A stretch of DNA of 52,124 bases from NCBI GenBank assembly GCA_025352695.1, contig JANXSK010000024.1:1-52124 (forward strand). Direction: 5' to 3'. This document shows positions 36,001 through 44,047 of the stretch, in pieces. A program made the translations under genes and the position numbers. The stretch comes from Ferruginibacter sp. (GTDB taxonomy: Bacteria > Bacteroidota > Bacteroidia > Chitinophagales > Chitinophagaceae). Position 1 is the first letter of the stretch; every line of letters starts with the position of its first letter. The notes under the pieces are model-generated. The model was given only the letters and a program-made list of their open reading frames with translations. It was not told the DNA's origin and did not search any database.

Positions 36001-37860
36001 TTCGTAAGGTTTTTTACAATCCATGGTAAAAATAAATCTTCCAATAGGTGCATTTATTTGTATGTAATCTTTGTAGATAAGTGTATCACTGCAGCCGCCG
36101 TTCCATACAATTAATTGTATGGTAAATTTTCCGGTATCATTATAAAAATGAGTTGGGTTTTGAAGAGTGGAGGTAGTGCTATCTCCAAATAGCCATAGCC
36201 ATTTTGTTGCGGAAGGCGCAGTAAGATCTTTAAAACTTACGTATAATTTTGCACAAGTTGTTGTTGGATAAGCAGAGAAATTAACTACCGGTTTTGTGGT
36301 AGCAATAATTCCCCTTTTTATTATTGAAGTATCACTGCATCCACTTACAGTTGTTTCAATTAATGAAATGGTATAAGCCCCTGCATTTGTAAAAGTATGT
36401 GTTGGATTGGCAACTGTTGCAATGCTGCTATCTCCAAAATTCCATAAATAACTAACAACCGAATCAATTGTAACAGTGTTGCTGGTAAAGGTTTTTGTAA
36501 AGGGAACACAGCCACTGTCGGGTAAATTATTAAATGATACAATAGGTTTTTGAATGGTGATCATGTCCTTTTTGAGCATTGTATCTGAACAGCCGTTTGC
36601 ATTTGTAGCAATTAGTTGTACACTAAAATGACCATTACCATTAAACGTGTGCGCAGGATCTTGAACCGTTGATTGTGTGCCATCTCCAAAATTCCACTGG
36701 TAGCTAACTGCATTTAATGATTGGTTGGTGAATTGGACCAGAAAGGTACTTTTGCAGGAAATGGTTGCGTCCGAAATAAAGGAAGCAAAAGGCTTGGCAC
36801 TTACAATAATAGTTTTAATAACAGAGTCTGCGCAAGAGCCATAGTTACTTACCAACTTTACCAGATAGGTACCTGCCGAGTTATATGTTTTTATTGGATT
36901 CAGCTTCGTTGAAAATGTACCGTCTCCAAAAGTCCAGTAAGTTGATATTGGTACCGGAGTAGAAGTATTGGTGAATAACACAGGTTGCTTTTCGCAAACA
37001 TTATCTCCATTTGTAAAAGAAGCTTGTATTTTACTAACTATAATTGTATTGGCTTTAGTAATCGTATCAGTACATCCGGAGGTATTGGTTACAATCAATT
37101 GTACTGTATAACTGCCGAAATTGGCATACATGTGTGAAGGATTTATTTCGTCCGAACTTGTTCCATCTCCAAAAAGCCAGTTATAGGTAAGCGAACTGGT
37201 TCCTATGGAGGAATTTTTAAAATTTATTGTAACAGGAAAGCTGCAATTGTTTGGATTGTTATTATTAAAATTTGCTTTTACACCCGAACCAATTTGTATG
37301 TATTGAGATTTAGAAAGTGAATTAAGGCAATTGTTTTTATTTCGTACCCTTAATGTTACATTAAAATTACCTGAAGTTGTATACGTGTGGTTTGGATTTT
37401 GAAGCGTTGAAGCATAACCATCTCCAAAATCCCATTGCCATGAGGTTATTGTGCTATCCGGAGAAGTGCTTTGGTCTGTAAATTGAACAAACAGGGGATA
37501 GCAACCGATTGTTGCTGAACCGATAAATTGCACTTTTGGGAGTGCATACACTGATATAAATTGAGTTTTTGTGATTGAATCAATGCCTGTACTATTTTTA
37601 ACTACAAGTTTAATAGCGTACTTACCAGGATTGAAATAAGTAACAGATGGGTTTTGTAAATACGAAGTAGTTCCATTACCAAGATCCCATTTCCATTGAG
37701 TAGGTTGATTGGGAGAGCTATCTGTAAAATGAACTACTAACGGAGAGCATCCGCTTGTAGTTGTTGCTGTAAAATTAGCTGCCAGTTGTGCTTTAAGAAC
37801 AAAACTTAGCAAAGTTAACATCAACAGACAGCTTGCCTTGGTTGCAATTCTGGCTATCAT
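33061..37860 (-). CDS. Giant PKD-repeat surface protein with type IX secretion (type B) C-terminal domain
   Basis: A 1599-residue exported protein. An N-terminal signal peptide (MIARIATKASCLLMLTLLSFVLKAQ) leads into 15 PKD-like modules, each marked by a WxFGDG-type motif (for example WQWDFGDG, YNWLFGDG, YQWNFGDG, YLWSFGDG, KTWDFGDG), spaced about 80-90 residues apart from about residue 56 to 1220. Three more beta-sandwich repeats with YNWIPSTGLSC- and FLWTPSAGLSS-type motifs follow. The last 95 or so residues (from NVFIPNTFSPNGDGANDIF near 1505, then IFNRWGELVFE and GWDGTFKG) form the gliding motility-associated (CHU_C, type B) sorting domain. Its likely role is adhesion, gliding or glycan contact at the cell surface. 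The PorP/SprF gene follows. Confidence 0.93.
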   Translation of the reverse strand: MIARIATKASCLLMLTLLSFVLKAQLAANFTATTTSGCSPLVVHFTDSSPNQPTQWKWDLGNGTTSYLQNPSVTYFNPGKYAIKLVVKNSTGIDSITKTQFISVYALPKVQFIGSATIGCYPLFVQFTDQSTSPDSTITSWQWDFGDGYASTLQNPNHTYTTSGNFNVTLRVRNKNNCLNSLSKSQYIQIGSGVKANFNNNNPNNCSFPVTINFKNSSIGTSSLTYNWLFGDGTSSDEINPSHMYANFGSYTVQLIVTNTSGCTDTITKANTIIVSKIQASFTNGDNVCEKQPVLFTNTSTPVPISTYWTFGDGTFSTKLNPIKTYNSAGTYLVKLVSNYGSCADSVIKTIIVSAKPFASFISDATISCKSTFLVQFTNQSLNAVSYQWNFGDGTQSTVQDPAHTFNGNGHFSVQLIATNANGCSDTMLKKDMITIQKPIVSFNNLPDSGCVPFTKTFTSNTVTIDSVVSYLWNFGDSSIATVANPTHTFTNAGAYTISLIETTVSGCSDTSIIKRGIIATTKPVVNFSAYPTTTCAKLYVSFKDLTAPSATKWLWLFGDSTTSTLQNPTHFYNDTGKFTIQLIVWNGGCSDTLIYKDYIQINAPIGRFIFTMDCKKPYERIFTDQSIGADEWNWDFGDGSISTKKSPIYTYAAAGIYDVTLLVKNYATGCEYVTKKTILIIDSKALFSTVDTTVCKGTDVNFTTNISASNVTAFNWNFGDGTSPATTINSAAHIYSKPGNYSVQLAITDALGCSDTVNKINYIRVNGPTAKFSSSVPGTCLNNTVSFTDLSVSDGLNPIQSFSWDYADGQTELKSKGPFQHTYSNPGLYKVKLSVLDTEGCKDSFLIPTALVISKPVAAFDTTENITCPTKPVTFTNQSSGPGLSYLWSFGDGATAVMQNPFHAFTTNGNFTITLLIKDQYGCTDSISKPNIVSIVSPIANFKMSDSLSACPPLIVQVTNLSNNDISKTWDFGDGTSSITDNPSHFYSYPGNYVVTLKATGPGGCSSSYQKAIYIKGPRGTFNYNPIIGCNPVTSNFTASTTETVSLIWDFNDGNVINSTDTMTTHAYTHAGSYIPKIILTDNTGCQVPIIGKETIVVNGITTGFNFESKIVCDSATISFLDSSLSNDLITNYNWYLGDGNSSTEKNPIHQYSSNGIYYPKLVITSKFGCTDSLTSPVALKVIGSPKIKIASTTNGCTPLAMVLNGIVTVIDTSSLTWKWDFANNNTSTLQNPLAQNYTTPGIYTIALVAINSSGCSDTVKTSIEAYSIPALNVARDTFVCQYKGINLQATGANTYNWIPSTGLSCTTCSTPIANPNSAINYIVKGTSIHGCTAFDTVKVIVKYPFKINYSNRDTLCTGSSKKLFVNGTNNFLWTPSAGLSSNTSATPTAQPHTTTNYMVVGTDDKGCFKDTGYVFIKVFPIPEVNAGGFKTINIGKTLDLLPIISPDVTEVLWSPTTGIFRNSYPGISIKPTTNTEYTVVVKNAGGCYAQDKVSVYVICNGANVFIPNTFSPNGDGANDIFYPRGSGLFKIKTLRIFNRWGELVFEKNSFDPNDASAGWDGTFKGVKLNSDVFVYTIDIICDNNSILIYKGNVALIQ

Positions 37861-37998
37861 AGGAGTATTGCTTTTACTTTATTTTAAACATGCCCAATTA
37901 CTTAGTTCAGACTGTTTATGCAATAACTCTAAATGAAATAATATATTGTAAATAGTAAAAAAAATAGGGTAATTATTCGATAAATAAACACAGACAAA

Positions 37999-38499
37999 TC
38001 ATAACCTTCTCATATATAACACTTTGGGATCAGTGGATACAATCGGTGTAAGTTTTAAAACTGGAGGGTCTTTTTTGGTGAATTTCCACTCCCGGTTTAA
38101 AAAAATAAACTCTGTAGGAATAGTAGGTGAAGTAAGATTTACAATTAGTATACTATAGTCACTATTGCTGCTCCAGGTGCCCGAGTAGGTTACACCATTT
38201 TTTGTTCCCGTCATATTACCATTATAATACGATGTTGTATTTGTTAAAATAAAATCATAACCTGTGTATTGGTTTGTTATATCAGTACTATTGTCACTCG
38301 CAAAATCAACAACAAACGTTCTGTTCAATACATTGTCGGCAAAATATTTTTCAAGCGTGCTTTGGCTTGCAACAGCCAAGGCCAATTTTTTACAACTATT
38401 TATAGAAAATAAAATACTACAAACAATTACGGCCAATAAACTTCTTTTAAAAGCAATTGCAATCCGTTGTTTTAGTTTATGAAATGTAAATATGGTCAT
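37999..38499 (-). CDS. Hypothetical lipoprotein
   Basis: A protein of 166 residues from the ATG at 38499 (171 from the ATG at 38514). A basic, hydrophobic leader (KLKQRIAIAFKRSLLAVIVCSILF) ends in a lipobox-like SINSC, so the product is probably a membrane-anchored lipoprotein. The mature part is rich in Ser, Thr, Asn and Tyr and looks like a small beta-sheet domain (TGTKNGVTYSGTWSSNSDYSILIVNL). I do not recognise the family. Both starts overlap the end of the carboxypeptidase gene in another frame by 23-38 bases, so translational coupling is likely. Confidence 0.65.
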   Translation of the reverse strand: MTIFTFHKLKQRIAIAFKRSLLAVIVCSILFSINSCKKLALAVASQSTLEKYFADNVLNRTFVVDFASDNSTDITNQYTGYDFILTNTTSYYNGNMTGTKNGVTYSGTWSSNSDYSILIVNLTSPTIPTEFIFLNREWKFTKKDPPVLKLTPIVSTDPKVLYMRRL

Positions 38500-39976
38500 A
38501 TTTTTTTGTGACATACGTTATAAAATATTTTGTATTAAGTGGTTCACCTGTTACTTTGGTACAAAGTTCTTGTGAGGTGAATTGTCGTCCATGTTGATGA
38601 ATATTTTTTCTTAACCAATTCAATATTGTTCTCGTGTTCCCTTCAATAATTTCTTTATTTAAAGAGCCATTTTGTTTTTCAATCGCTGCATATAGTTGGG
38701 CCGCTACGATACTTCCAAGACTGTAAGTTGCAAAGTAACCAAAACTTCCGTGGCTCCAGTGTATATCCTGCAAACAGCCTCTTTTATCATCAGGTACGCT
38801 AATACCCAGGTATTGTTGATAAAGCTCATTCCAATAGGCCGGAATATCTTTTGTAGTAATACTTCCATCAATCAGCATCTTTTCAATTTCGTACCTTATT
38901 ATTACATGAAAATGGTAAGTCAATTCATCTGCCTCTGTTCTTATTAATGAGGGTTGTACCTTATTAATTCCTTTATAAAATGTATCAACTGATATATTTT
39001 TAAACTGATCTGGAAACAACGTTTTTAGCCCGGTAAAATTGTGCTGCCAAAAGGGGAGTCCTCGTCCTACGCAGTTTTCCCACAGGCGACTTTGACTTTC
39101 ATGAATACTTAAACTGCAATATTCACTTAAAGGCAAACCATATTGCTTGGCAGGTAAACCTTGTTCGTACAATGCATGGCCACCTTCATGCATACAGCTC
39201 CATGTCATGCTGCCAAAATCGTTCTCATCAACCTTTGTAGTCACCCTTACATCCTGATTATTAAAACTTGTAGTAAATGGATGTACGCTGATATCCTGCC
39301 TTCCTGCATCAAAATCAAATCCAATTTGTTTTAGCATTTGTATGCCAAATTTCCATTGGCTGTCTTTATCGAAATGCTGGTATAAAAATGAATTATCTAC
39401 AGATGGTTTATTTTTTATTGATGTCAATAGTGTTAAAAGTTGTGGCTTTAAATTGCTAAAGATTGAATCTACCGTTGCGACAGTAAGGCCTTTATCATAA
39501 TCATTCATCAGCGCATTGTAGGGATGATGCTCGTACCCCAGCATATCGGCTTCTTGTTTTTTTAATTCAATTATTTTGTGCAGTGGTTGTTGAAAGGTTG
39601 CAAACGAATTATCGTTCCGTGCCTTTAACCAGGCATGGAAGCTGGTAGTAACAGCCTCGCTCATCTTCCTTACAAAATTGCCGGGTATTTTTTTATTTCG
39701 GTTATAATCATACAAACTAAGTTGAACATTTCTTTTTTCGCTGTAGCTTAAATCTTCTTTACTGTTTAATTCATTTAGTAGTGCTCCCATAGTTTCTGTG
39801 GTAAATTGTTCGTGGGCTATTTCCGTCAAAGTTGCCAGTTGTCTTCCCCTGAAATCATTTCCTTTTGTTGGCAGGTAAGTTTCCTGATCCCATTGTAAAA
39901 CAGCTGCAGCGTATTTTACATCAGCTATTTTTTGCATCTTTGTTTTGTAGGTAGCATATAAATCAGCAGCACTCAT
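38477..39976 (-). CDS. Carboxypeptidase M32 (Taq-type metallocarboxypeptidase)
   Basis: A 499-residue zinc carboxypeptidase of family M32. The zinc motif HEGGH lies near residue 260 (MHEGGHALYEQGL), with the third ligand region SIHESQSRLWEN about 25-30 residues later. AAVLQWDQETYLP at the N-terminus and RTEADELTYHFHVIIRYEIEK and HWSHGSFGYFATYSLG near the C-terminus are family blocks. No signal peptide is present, so it acts in the cytoplasm, removing C-terminal residues of broad type. The start at 39976 is 18 bases from the divergent nif3-like start, so both promoters share or overlap a very short space. Confidence 0.93.
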   Translation of the reverse strand: MSAADLYATYKTKMQKIADVKYAAAVLQWDQETYLPTKGNDFRGRQLATLTEIAHEQFTTETMGALLNELNSKEDLSYSEKRNVQLSLYDYNRNKKIPGNFVRKMSEAVTTSFHAWLKARNDNSFATFQQPLHKIIELKKQEADMLGYEHHPYNALMNDYDKGLTVATVDSIFSNLKPQLLTLLTSIKNKPSVDNSFLYQHFDKDSQWKFGIQMLKQIGFDFDAGRQDISVHPFTTSFNNQDVRVTTKVDENDFGSMTWSCMHEGGHALYEQGLPAKQYGLPLSEYCSLSIHESQSRLWENCVGRGLPFWQHNFTGLKTLFPDQFKNISVDTFYKGINKVQPSLIRTEADELTYHFHVIIRYEIEKMLIDGSITTKDIPAYWNELYQQYLGISVPDDKRGCLQDIHWSHGSFGYFATYSLGSIVAAQLYAAIEKQNGSLNKEIIEGNTRTILNWLRKNIHQHGRQFTSQELCTKVTGEPLNTKYFITYVTKKYDHIYIS

Positions 39977-39994
39977 CTTTATAAATTTTTTTAA

Positions 39995-41092
39995 ATGAAA
40001 ATTCAGGATATCACTTCTTTTTTAGAAACAATTGCCCCTGCAAGTTTACAGGAAAGTTATGATAATGCAGGTTTATTAACTGGTAATCCGAACTGGGACT
40101 GTACTGGTATTGTCTCTTGTTTGGATGCAACGGAGCAAGTGGTGCAGGAAGCCATTGAAAAAAAATGCAACCTGCTTGTTGCGCATCATCCAATTATTTT
40201 TAGTGGGTTAAAAAAAATTACTGGTAAAAATTATGTAGAAAAAACCATTATTGCTGCAATAAAAAATGATATTGCCATTTATGCTATCCATACAAATCTT
40301 GATAACGTGATGGCTGGTGTAAACGGAAAAATGGCTGACCAGTTAGGATTGATAAACCGCCAAATATTACAGCCAAAAAAAACTGTTTTAAAAAAACTGG
40401 TCACATTTGTACCCACGGCACAAGCAGAAGAGGTTCGCAATGCATTGTTTATAGCTGGGGCCGGGCATATTGGTAAATACAGCGAATGTAGTTTTACTGC
40501 TGCCGGAGAAGGGACTTTTAAAGGTGGAGAAGGTTCGATTCCTTTCGTAGGCAAACCAGGACAACGACATACAGAACTGGAGCTAAAATTAGAAATGATC
40601 TATCCGGCCTGGGTTGAAAGCAGATTGCTTAAAGCTTTGGAAACAACTCATCCCTATGAGGAGGTGGCGTATGATATTTTTTTATTAGACAATAAATACC
40701 AGGATATTGGCAGTGGATTGACCGGCGAATTGCCGGAAGCCATTACAGAGTTGGAATTTATGCACCAATTGAAGAAGGCTTTCGGACTAACAGTTATCAG
40801 GCATACGCCATTAAAAAGTAATCCGGTAAAGAAAATAGCACTTTGTGGAGGTGCCGGAAGTTTTTTGATTGGTGCTGCAATAGCAAGTGGTGCAGACTTT
40901 TACATAACGGGTGATGTTAAATACCATGAATTTTTTGATGCCAACGGAAAGGTAGTAATTGCAGATATTGGTCATTTTGAAAGTGAACAGTATACAATTG
41001 ACCTGTTATTTGATATTTTGAGGGAAAAATTCCCTAACTTTACCGTCCTTAAAACAAGGGTGAAAACCAATCCTGTTAATTATTTTGTTTAA
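39995..41092 (+). CDS. Nif3-like dinuclear metal centre protein
   Basis: A 365-residue Nif3/YbgI-family protein (sometimes annotated GTP cyclohydrolase I type 2 homologue). The metal-site blocks are LLVAHHPIIFSGLK near residue 65, IYAIHTNLDN near 95, and the C-terminal DIGHFESEQ. Between them is the inserted PII-like middle domain (about 130-235, with AGHIGKYSECSFTAAGEGTFKGG), which explains the length compared with the 250-residue short form. Members form hexameric toroids; the cellular role is unclear. In Bacteroidota it is commonly next to the zinc-ribbon protein encoded here 157 bases downstream. Confidence 0.92.
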   Translation: MKIQDITSFLETIAPASLQESYDNAGLLTGNPNWDCTGIVSCLDATEQVVQEAIEKKCNLLVAHHPIIFSGLKKITGKNYVEKTIIAAIKNDIAIYAIHTNLDNVMAGVNGKMADQLGLINRQILQPKKTVLKKLVTFVPTAQAEEVRNALFIAGAGHIGKYSECSFTAAGEGTFKGGEGSIPFVGKPGQRHTELELKLEMIYPAWVESRLLKALETTHPYEEVAYDIFLLDNKYQDIGSGLTGELPEAITELEFMHQLKKAFGLTVIRHTPLKSNPVKKIALCGGAGSFLIGAAIASGADFYITGDVKYHEFFDANGKVVIADIGHFESEQYTIDLLFDILREKFPNFTVLKTRVKTNPVNYFV

Positions 41093-41165
41093 AATTTGTA
41101 AATAGCTTTAAGCACACGAAATTAAAAATAGGAAGCAATTTAAAAGGGTTCCAAAAAGATATGCC

Positions 41166-41220
41166 GTAGAAGAGAGTGACACAACGATATTCAATAATGC
41201 TAAAATGCTGATAACAAAAC
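41166..41220 (-). repeat. Interspersed repeat, copy D (between nif3-like and zinc-ribbon genes)
   Basis: On the minus strand the 15-base core ATCGTTGTGTCACTC (41174-41188) is exact, followed by TCTTCTAC in place of ACTTGTAC. Upstream on that strand is GTTTTGTTATCAGCATTTTA, matching the 5' half of the family. Both neighbouring genes are on the plus strand, so this is the only antisense copy. Confidence 0.75.
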
Positions 41221-41249
41221 TTTAAAAACAATAAATTTCAAACAATAAT

Positions 41250-42005
41250 ATGGCCGCAGTAAAAGATTTCTCCGTTGAAGAAAAATTAACATCGCTTGTT
41301 CATTTACAAAAAGTGAATTGCAAGCTGGATGAAATTCAAATTTTGAAAGGTGAATTACCAATTGAAGTAAAAGACCTTGAAGATGAAATTGAAGGCTTAC
41401 ATGCCCGTCAAACTCGAGTAGAAGAAGAGATTAATGGCATGCAGGAATTTATAAACCAAAAAAAAGAAGCCATTAAAGAGGCTGAAGCATTGGTTAAAAA
41501 ATACGAAAAACAAAGTGAAAACGTAAAGAATAACCGTGAGTTTGAAGCCATCAACAAGGAAGTTGAAATGCAAACGCTGGAAGTGAAACTTTGCGAAAAG
41601 CACATTAAAGATGCCACTGAAGAAATTGGTGAAAAAGCAAAGCAATTGGAATCAGCAAAAAAGGCAGTAGGCATTAAGGAAGGTAACCTGAGTGGTAAAA
41701 AAGGAGAGCTGGAAAAGATTATTTCGGAAACTGAAAAGGAAGAAAAATTATATAACAAACAAGCAGCAGAAGCAAGAAGCCATGTTGACGAGCGATTGTT
41801 ACTTAGCTACGACCGCATTCGTAAAAATTACCGCAATGGCCTGGCAGTTGTACCAGTGGAAAGAGATAGCTGTGGTGGCTGTTTTCATGCAATTCCTCCA
41901 CAAAAGCAAAGTGAAATTAAACTACGTAAAAAAGTAATTGTTTGCGAAAACTGCGGACGTATTTTGGTAGATGTGGATTTAAATGACAGTATAGAAATAA
42001 AATAA
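41250..42005 (+). CDS. Zinc-ribbon coiled-coil protein (CT398-like)
   Basis: A 251-residue cytoplasmic protein. Residues about 30-180 are heptad-rich and highly charged (Lys/Glu), forming a long antiparallel coiled coil. The C-terminal zinc ribbon has CGGCFHAIPPQ and CENCGRIL, four Cys in two CxxC pairs. This layout is that of the C4-type zinc-ribbon (DUF164/CT398) family, proposed to contact RNA, DNA or secretion parts; the function is not settled. The ATG at 41250 begins MAAVKDFSVEEKL. A strong terminator follows 15 bases past the stop. Confidence 0.9.
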   Translation: MAAVKDFSVEEKLTSLVHLQKVNCKLDEIQILKGELPIEVKDLEDEIEGLHARQTRVEEEINGMQEFINQKKEAIKEAEALVKKYEKQSENVKNNREFEAINKEVEMQTLEVKLCEKHIKDATEEIGEKAKQLESAKKAVGIKEGNLSGKKGELEKIISETEKEEKLYNKQAAEARSHVDERLLLSYDRIRKNYRNGLAVVPVERDSCGGCFHAIPPQKQSEIKLRKKVIVCENCGRILVDVDLNDSIEIK

Positions 42006-42020
42006 TCGCCATACGGAAAA

Positions 42021-42058
42021 ACAAAAAGCACTTCAATTTTGAAGTGCTTTTTGTTTTT
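42021..42058 (+). terminator. Rho-independent terminator after the zinc-ribbon gene
   Basis: ACAAAAAGCACTTCA (42021-42035) and TGAAGTGCTTTTTGT (42040-42054) form a perfect 15 bp stem with a 4-base loop, ending in a T-run to 42058. It lies 15 bases past the stop and 69 bases before recN. Confidence 0.92.
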
Positions 42059-42126
42059 ACAGCAGGTATTTTATTAAGTGAAATTTATGTAATTAGTCAA
42101 AAAAAAACTAATTTACCGCTTCAATT

Positions 42127-43782
42127 ATGCTTCAAAAACTTCATATACAGAACTACGCTATTATAGATGAAATAGCAATAGATTTTTCCGGTAACCTCAA
42201 TATTATAACTGGTGAAACTGGCGCTGGTAAAAGTATTTTAATGGGAGCGCTTAGTCTTGTTTTGGGAGAACGGGCAGAAAGCACAGCCCTGATGAACAAA
42301 GAAAAAAAATGTGTGGTGGAAGGTTCTTTTACAACTGCCAGCAATAGTGAAATAAAACAATTTTTAAAAGCCAACGAGTTGGATGTGGAAGAGGAATTAG
42401 TAATTCGCAGAGAGCTTGCTGTAAATGGCAAATCAAGGGCTTTTATAAATGATACGCCCGTTAACCTTGGCCAGTTAAAAGCGCTAAGTTCTTTGCTAGT
42501 TGATTTGCACCAGCAGTTTGATACACTTGAATTAGGCGATAGTGATTTTCAAAGAGAAGTGTTGGATGCACTTGCTGGTAATGGAAATTTGTTACTGGAA
42601 TATAGGACAGTTTTTAATCAATATAGCAAAGCCAAAAAAGAATTACAGGAACTGCAGCAACAACAGGCTGCAGCTAACACTGCACTGGATTATAACCAGT
42701 TTCTTTTTAACGAATTGAATGAGGCTGGTTTAAAAGAAAATGAATTGGAGGAATTGGATGCCGAACTTAAATTATTAAGCAATGCCGAAAATATTAAGCA
42801 ACAGCTAAGTGCTATTTATTTTCAATTAAAAGATAGTGAGCTTCCAATTGTACAACAAGTAAAATCGCTCAGTAATAAATTACATACACTCCAGCAATAC
42901 GATGAGTCAATTGAAGAACTAACCAAACGGTTGTTAGGTGCACAGGCTGAATTAATGGATATTGGTGAAGAACTTGAAAACATTGACAATGGTATACACT
43001 ATAGTCCCGAAAGAATACAGGAAGTAAATGACAAAATTTCGCTAGGCTATAAATTATTAAAAAAACATAATGTAAATACAACAGCCGAATTGTTAGCAAT
43101 TAAAAATTTGTTGCAGCAAAAGCTGAACGATATTTTGAACATCAGCGAAACAATTGTTGCAAAGGAACAGGCCACTGCGGCTTTATTAAAAAACTGTGAA
43201 CAGCTGGCAGCGGTAATTACTGCCAAACGCAATAAAACCATTAAACCTTTTACCGAAAAGGTAAACAATTTATTGGTGCAGGTTGGTATGCCAAATGCTG
43301 CTATAAAAGTGCAGTTGCAAAAAGTGGCTTTGCATATTGATGGGGCAGATGCTTTTGAATTTTTATTTGATGCCAATAAAAGCGACCGGTTTGAGTCGCT
43401 ACGTAAAGTAGCAAGTGGCGGGGAATTAAGCCGCTTAATGCTTTGTATTAAATCGCTCGTGGCAAAAAAATTACAATTGCCTACCTTAATATTTGATGAG
43501 ATAGATACAGGCATCAGTGGAGAAGCAGCCAAACAGGTAGCTGTAATTATGAAAGAACTTTCTGTAGCTCACCAGGTAATTGCTATAACGCACCAGCCAC
43601 AGATAGCAGCAAAAGCTACTGCACATTATTTTGTGTACAAAAGTATCCAGAGAGATAAAATAAGCACTGCCATCCGCCTGTTAAATAAGGAGGAACGTAT
43701 AACGGCCATTGCGCAAATGCTTAGTGGTGAAAAACCCACAGCAGCAGCATTGGAGAACGCACGGGAAATGGTAGGGAATTAA
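42127..43782 (+). CDS. recN: DNA repair ATPase RecN
   Basis: SMC-like ATPase for double-strand break repair, 551 residues. The N-terminal half holds Walker A (ITGETGAGKSIL, about residues 29-40); a coiled-coil middle (about 150-350) follows; the C-terminal half carries the signature SGGELSRLMLCIKSL, Walker B (LIFDEIDTGISG) and the His-switch ITHQPQIAAKA. The C-terminus GEKPTAAALENAREM is the standard RecN end. The next small gene begins directly after the stop codon. Confidence 0.96.
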   Translation: MLQKLHIQNYAIIDEIAIDFSGNLNIITGETGAGKSILMGALSLVLGERAESTALMNKEKKCVVEGSFTTASNSEIKQFLKANELDVEEELVIRRELAVNGKSRAFINDTPVNLGQLKALSSLLVDLHQQFDTLELGDSDFQREVLDALAGNGNLLLEYRTVFNQYSKAKKELQELQQQQAAANTALDYNQFLFNELNEAGLKENELEELDAELKLLSNAENIKQQLSAIYFQLKDSELPIVQQVKSLSNKLHTLQQYDESIEELTKRLLGAQAELMDIGEELENIDNGIHYSPERIQEVNDKISLGYKLLKKHNVNTTAELLAIKNLLQQKLNDILNISETIVAKEQATAALLKNCEQLAAVITAKRNKTIKPFTEKVNNLLVQVGMPNAAIKVQLQKVALHIDGADAFEFLFDANKSDRFESLRKVASGGELSRLMLCIKSLVAKKLQLPTLIFDEIDTGISGEAAKQVAVIMKELSVAHQVIAITHQPQIAAKATAHYFVYKSIQRDKISTAIRLLNKEERITAIAQMLSGEKPTAAALENAREMVGN

Positions 43783-44013
43783 TTGATAAATAATTTAAGG
43801 GTGTATAAAAAATTAATACTCTTGGTATTGGTGGTTGCAATAATATATGTGGCCTGGCAGGTTCACCAATTTTTACAAATTTTAGTTAAGCCACGTAAAT
43901 CAATGTCCCATTTTCTCTTATTTTTATTATTAAATGTTGCCGTTATTTTTTTACTCATCTTTCTACTATCTTTTGCAATAATTCATCTCAAAGATTTTTT
44001 CTTTACACCATAA
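43783..44013 (+). CDS. Small two-span membrane protein
   Basis: A 76-residue frame that begins with a TTG immediately after the recN stop (43783), or with GTG at 43801. Two long hydrophobic stretches are visible (LILLVLVVAIIYVAWQV near 11-27 and FLLFLLLNVAVIFLLIFLLS near 44-63), joined by a basic loop KPRKS. The end is HLKDFFFTP. I do not recognise the family. Being between recN and fabI with an abutting start, it may be translated by coupling; it could also be a non-coding open frame in AT-rich DNA. Confidence 0.55.
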   Translation: MINNLRVYKKLILLVLVVAIIYVAWQVHQFLQILVKPRKSMSHFLLFLLLNVAVIFLLIFLLSFAIIHLKDFFFTP

Positions 44014-44047
44014 GAACCTTATTTTTACTCCTCAAATAAAATTAGCT

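Noticed and set aside
33061-37860. PKD region as DNA-level tandem repeats
   Set aside because: Modules are similar in protein motif but have diverged strongly in DNA, so this is an old repeat protein and not a recent tandem expansion.
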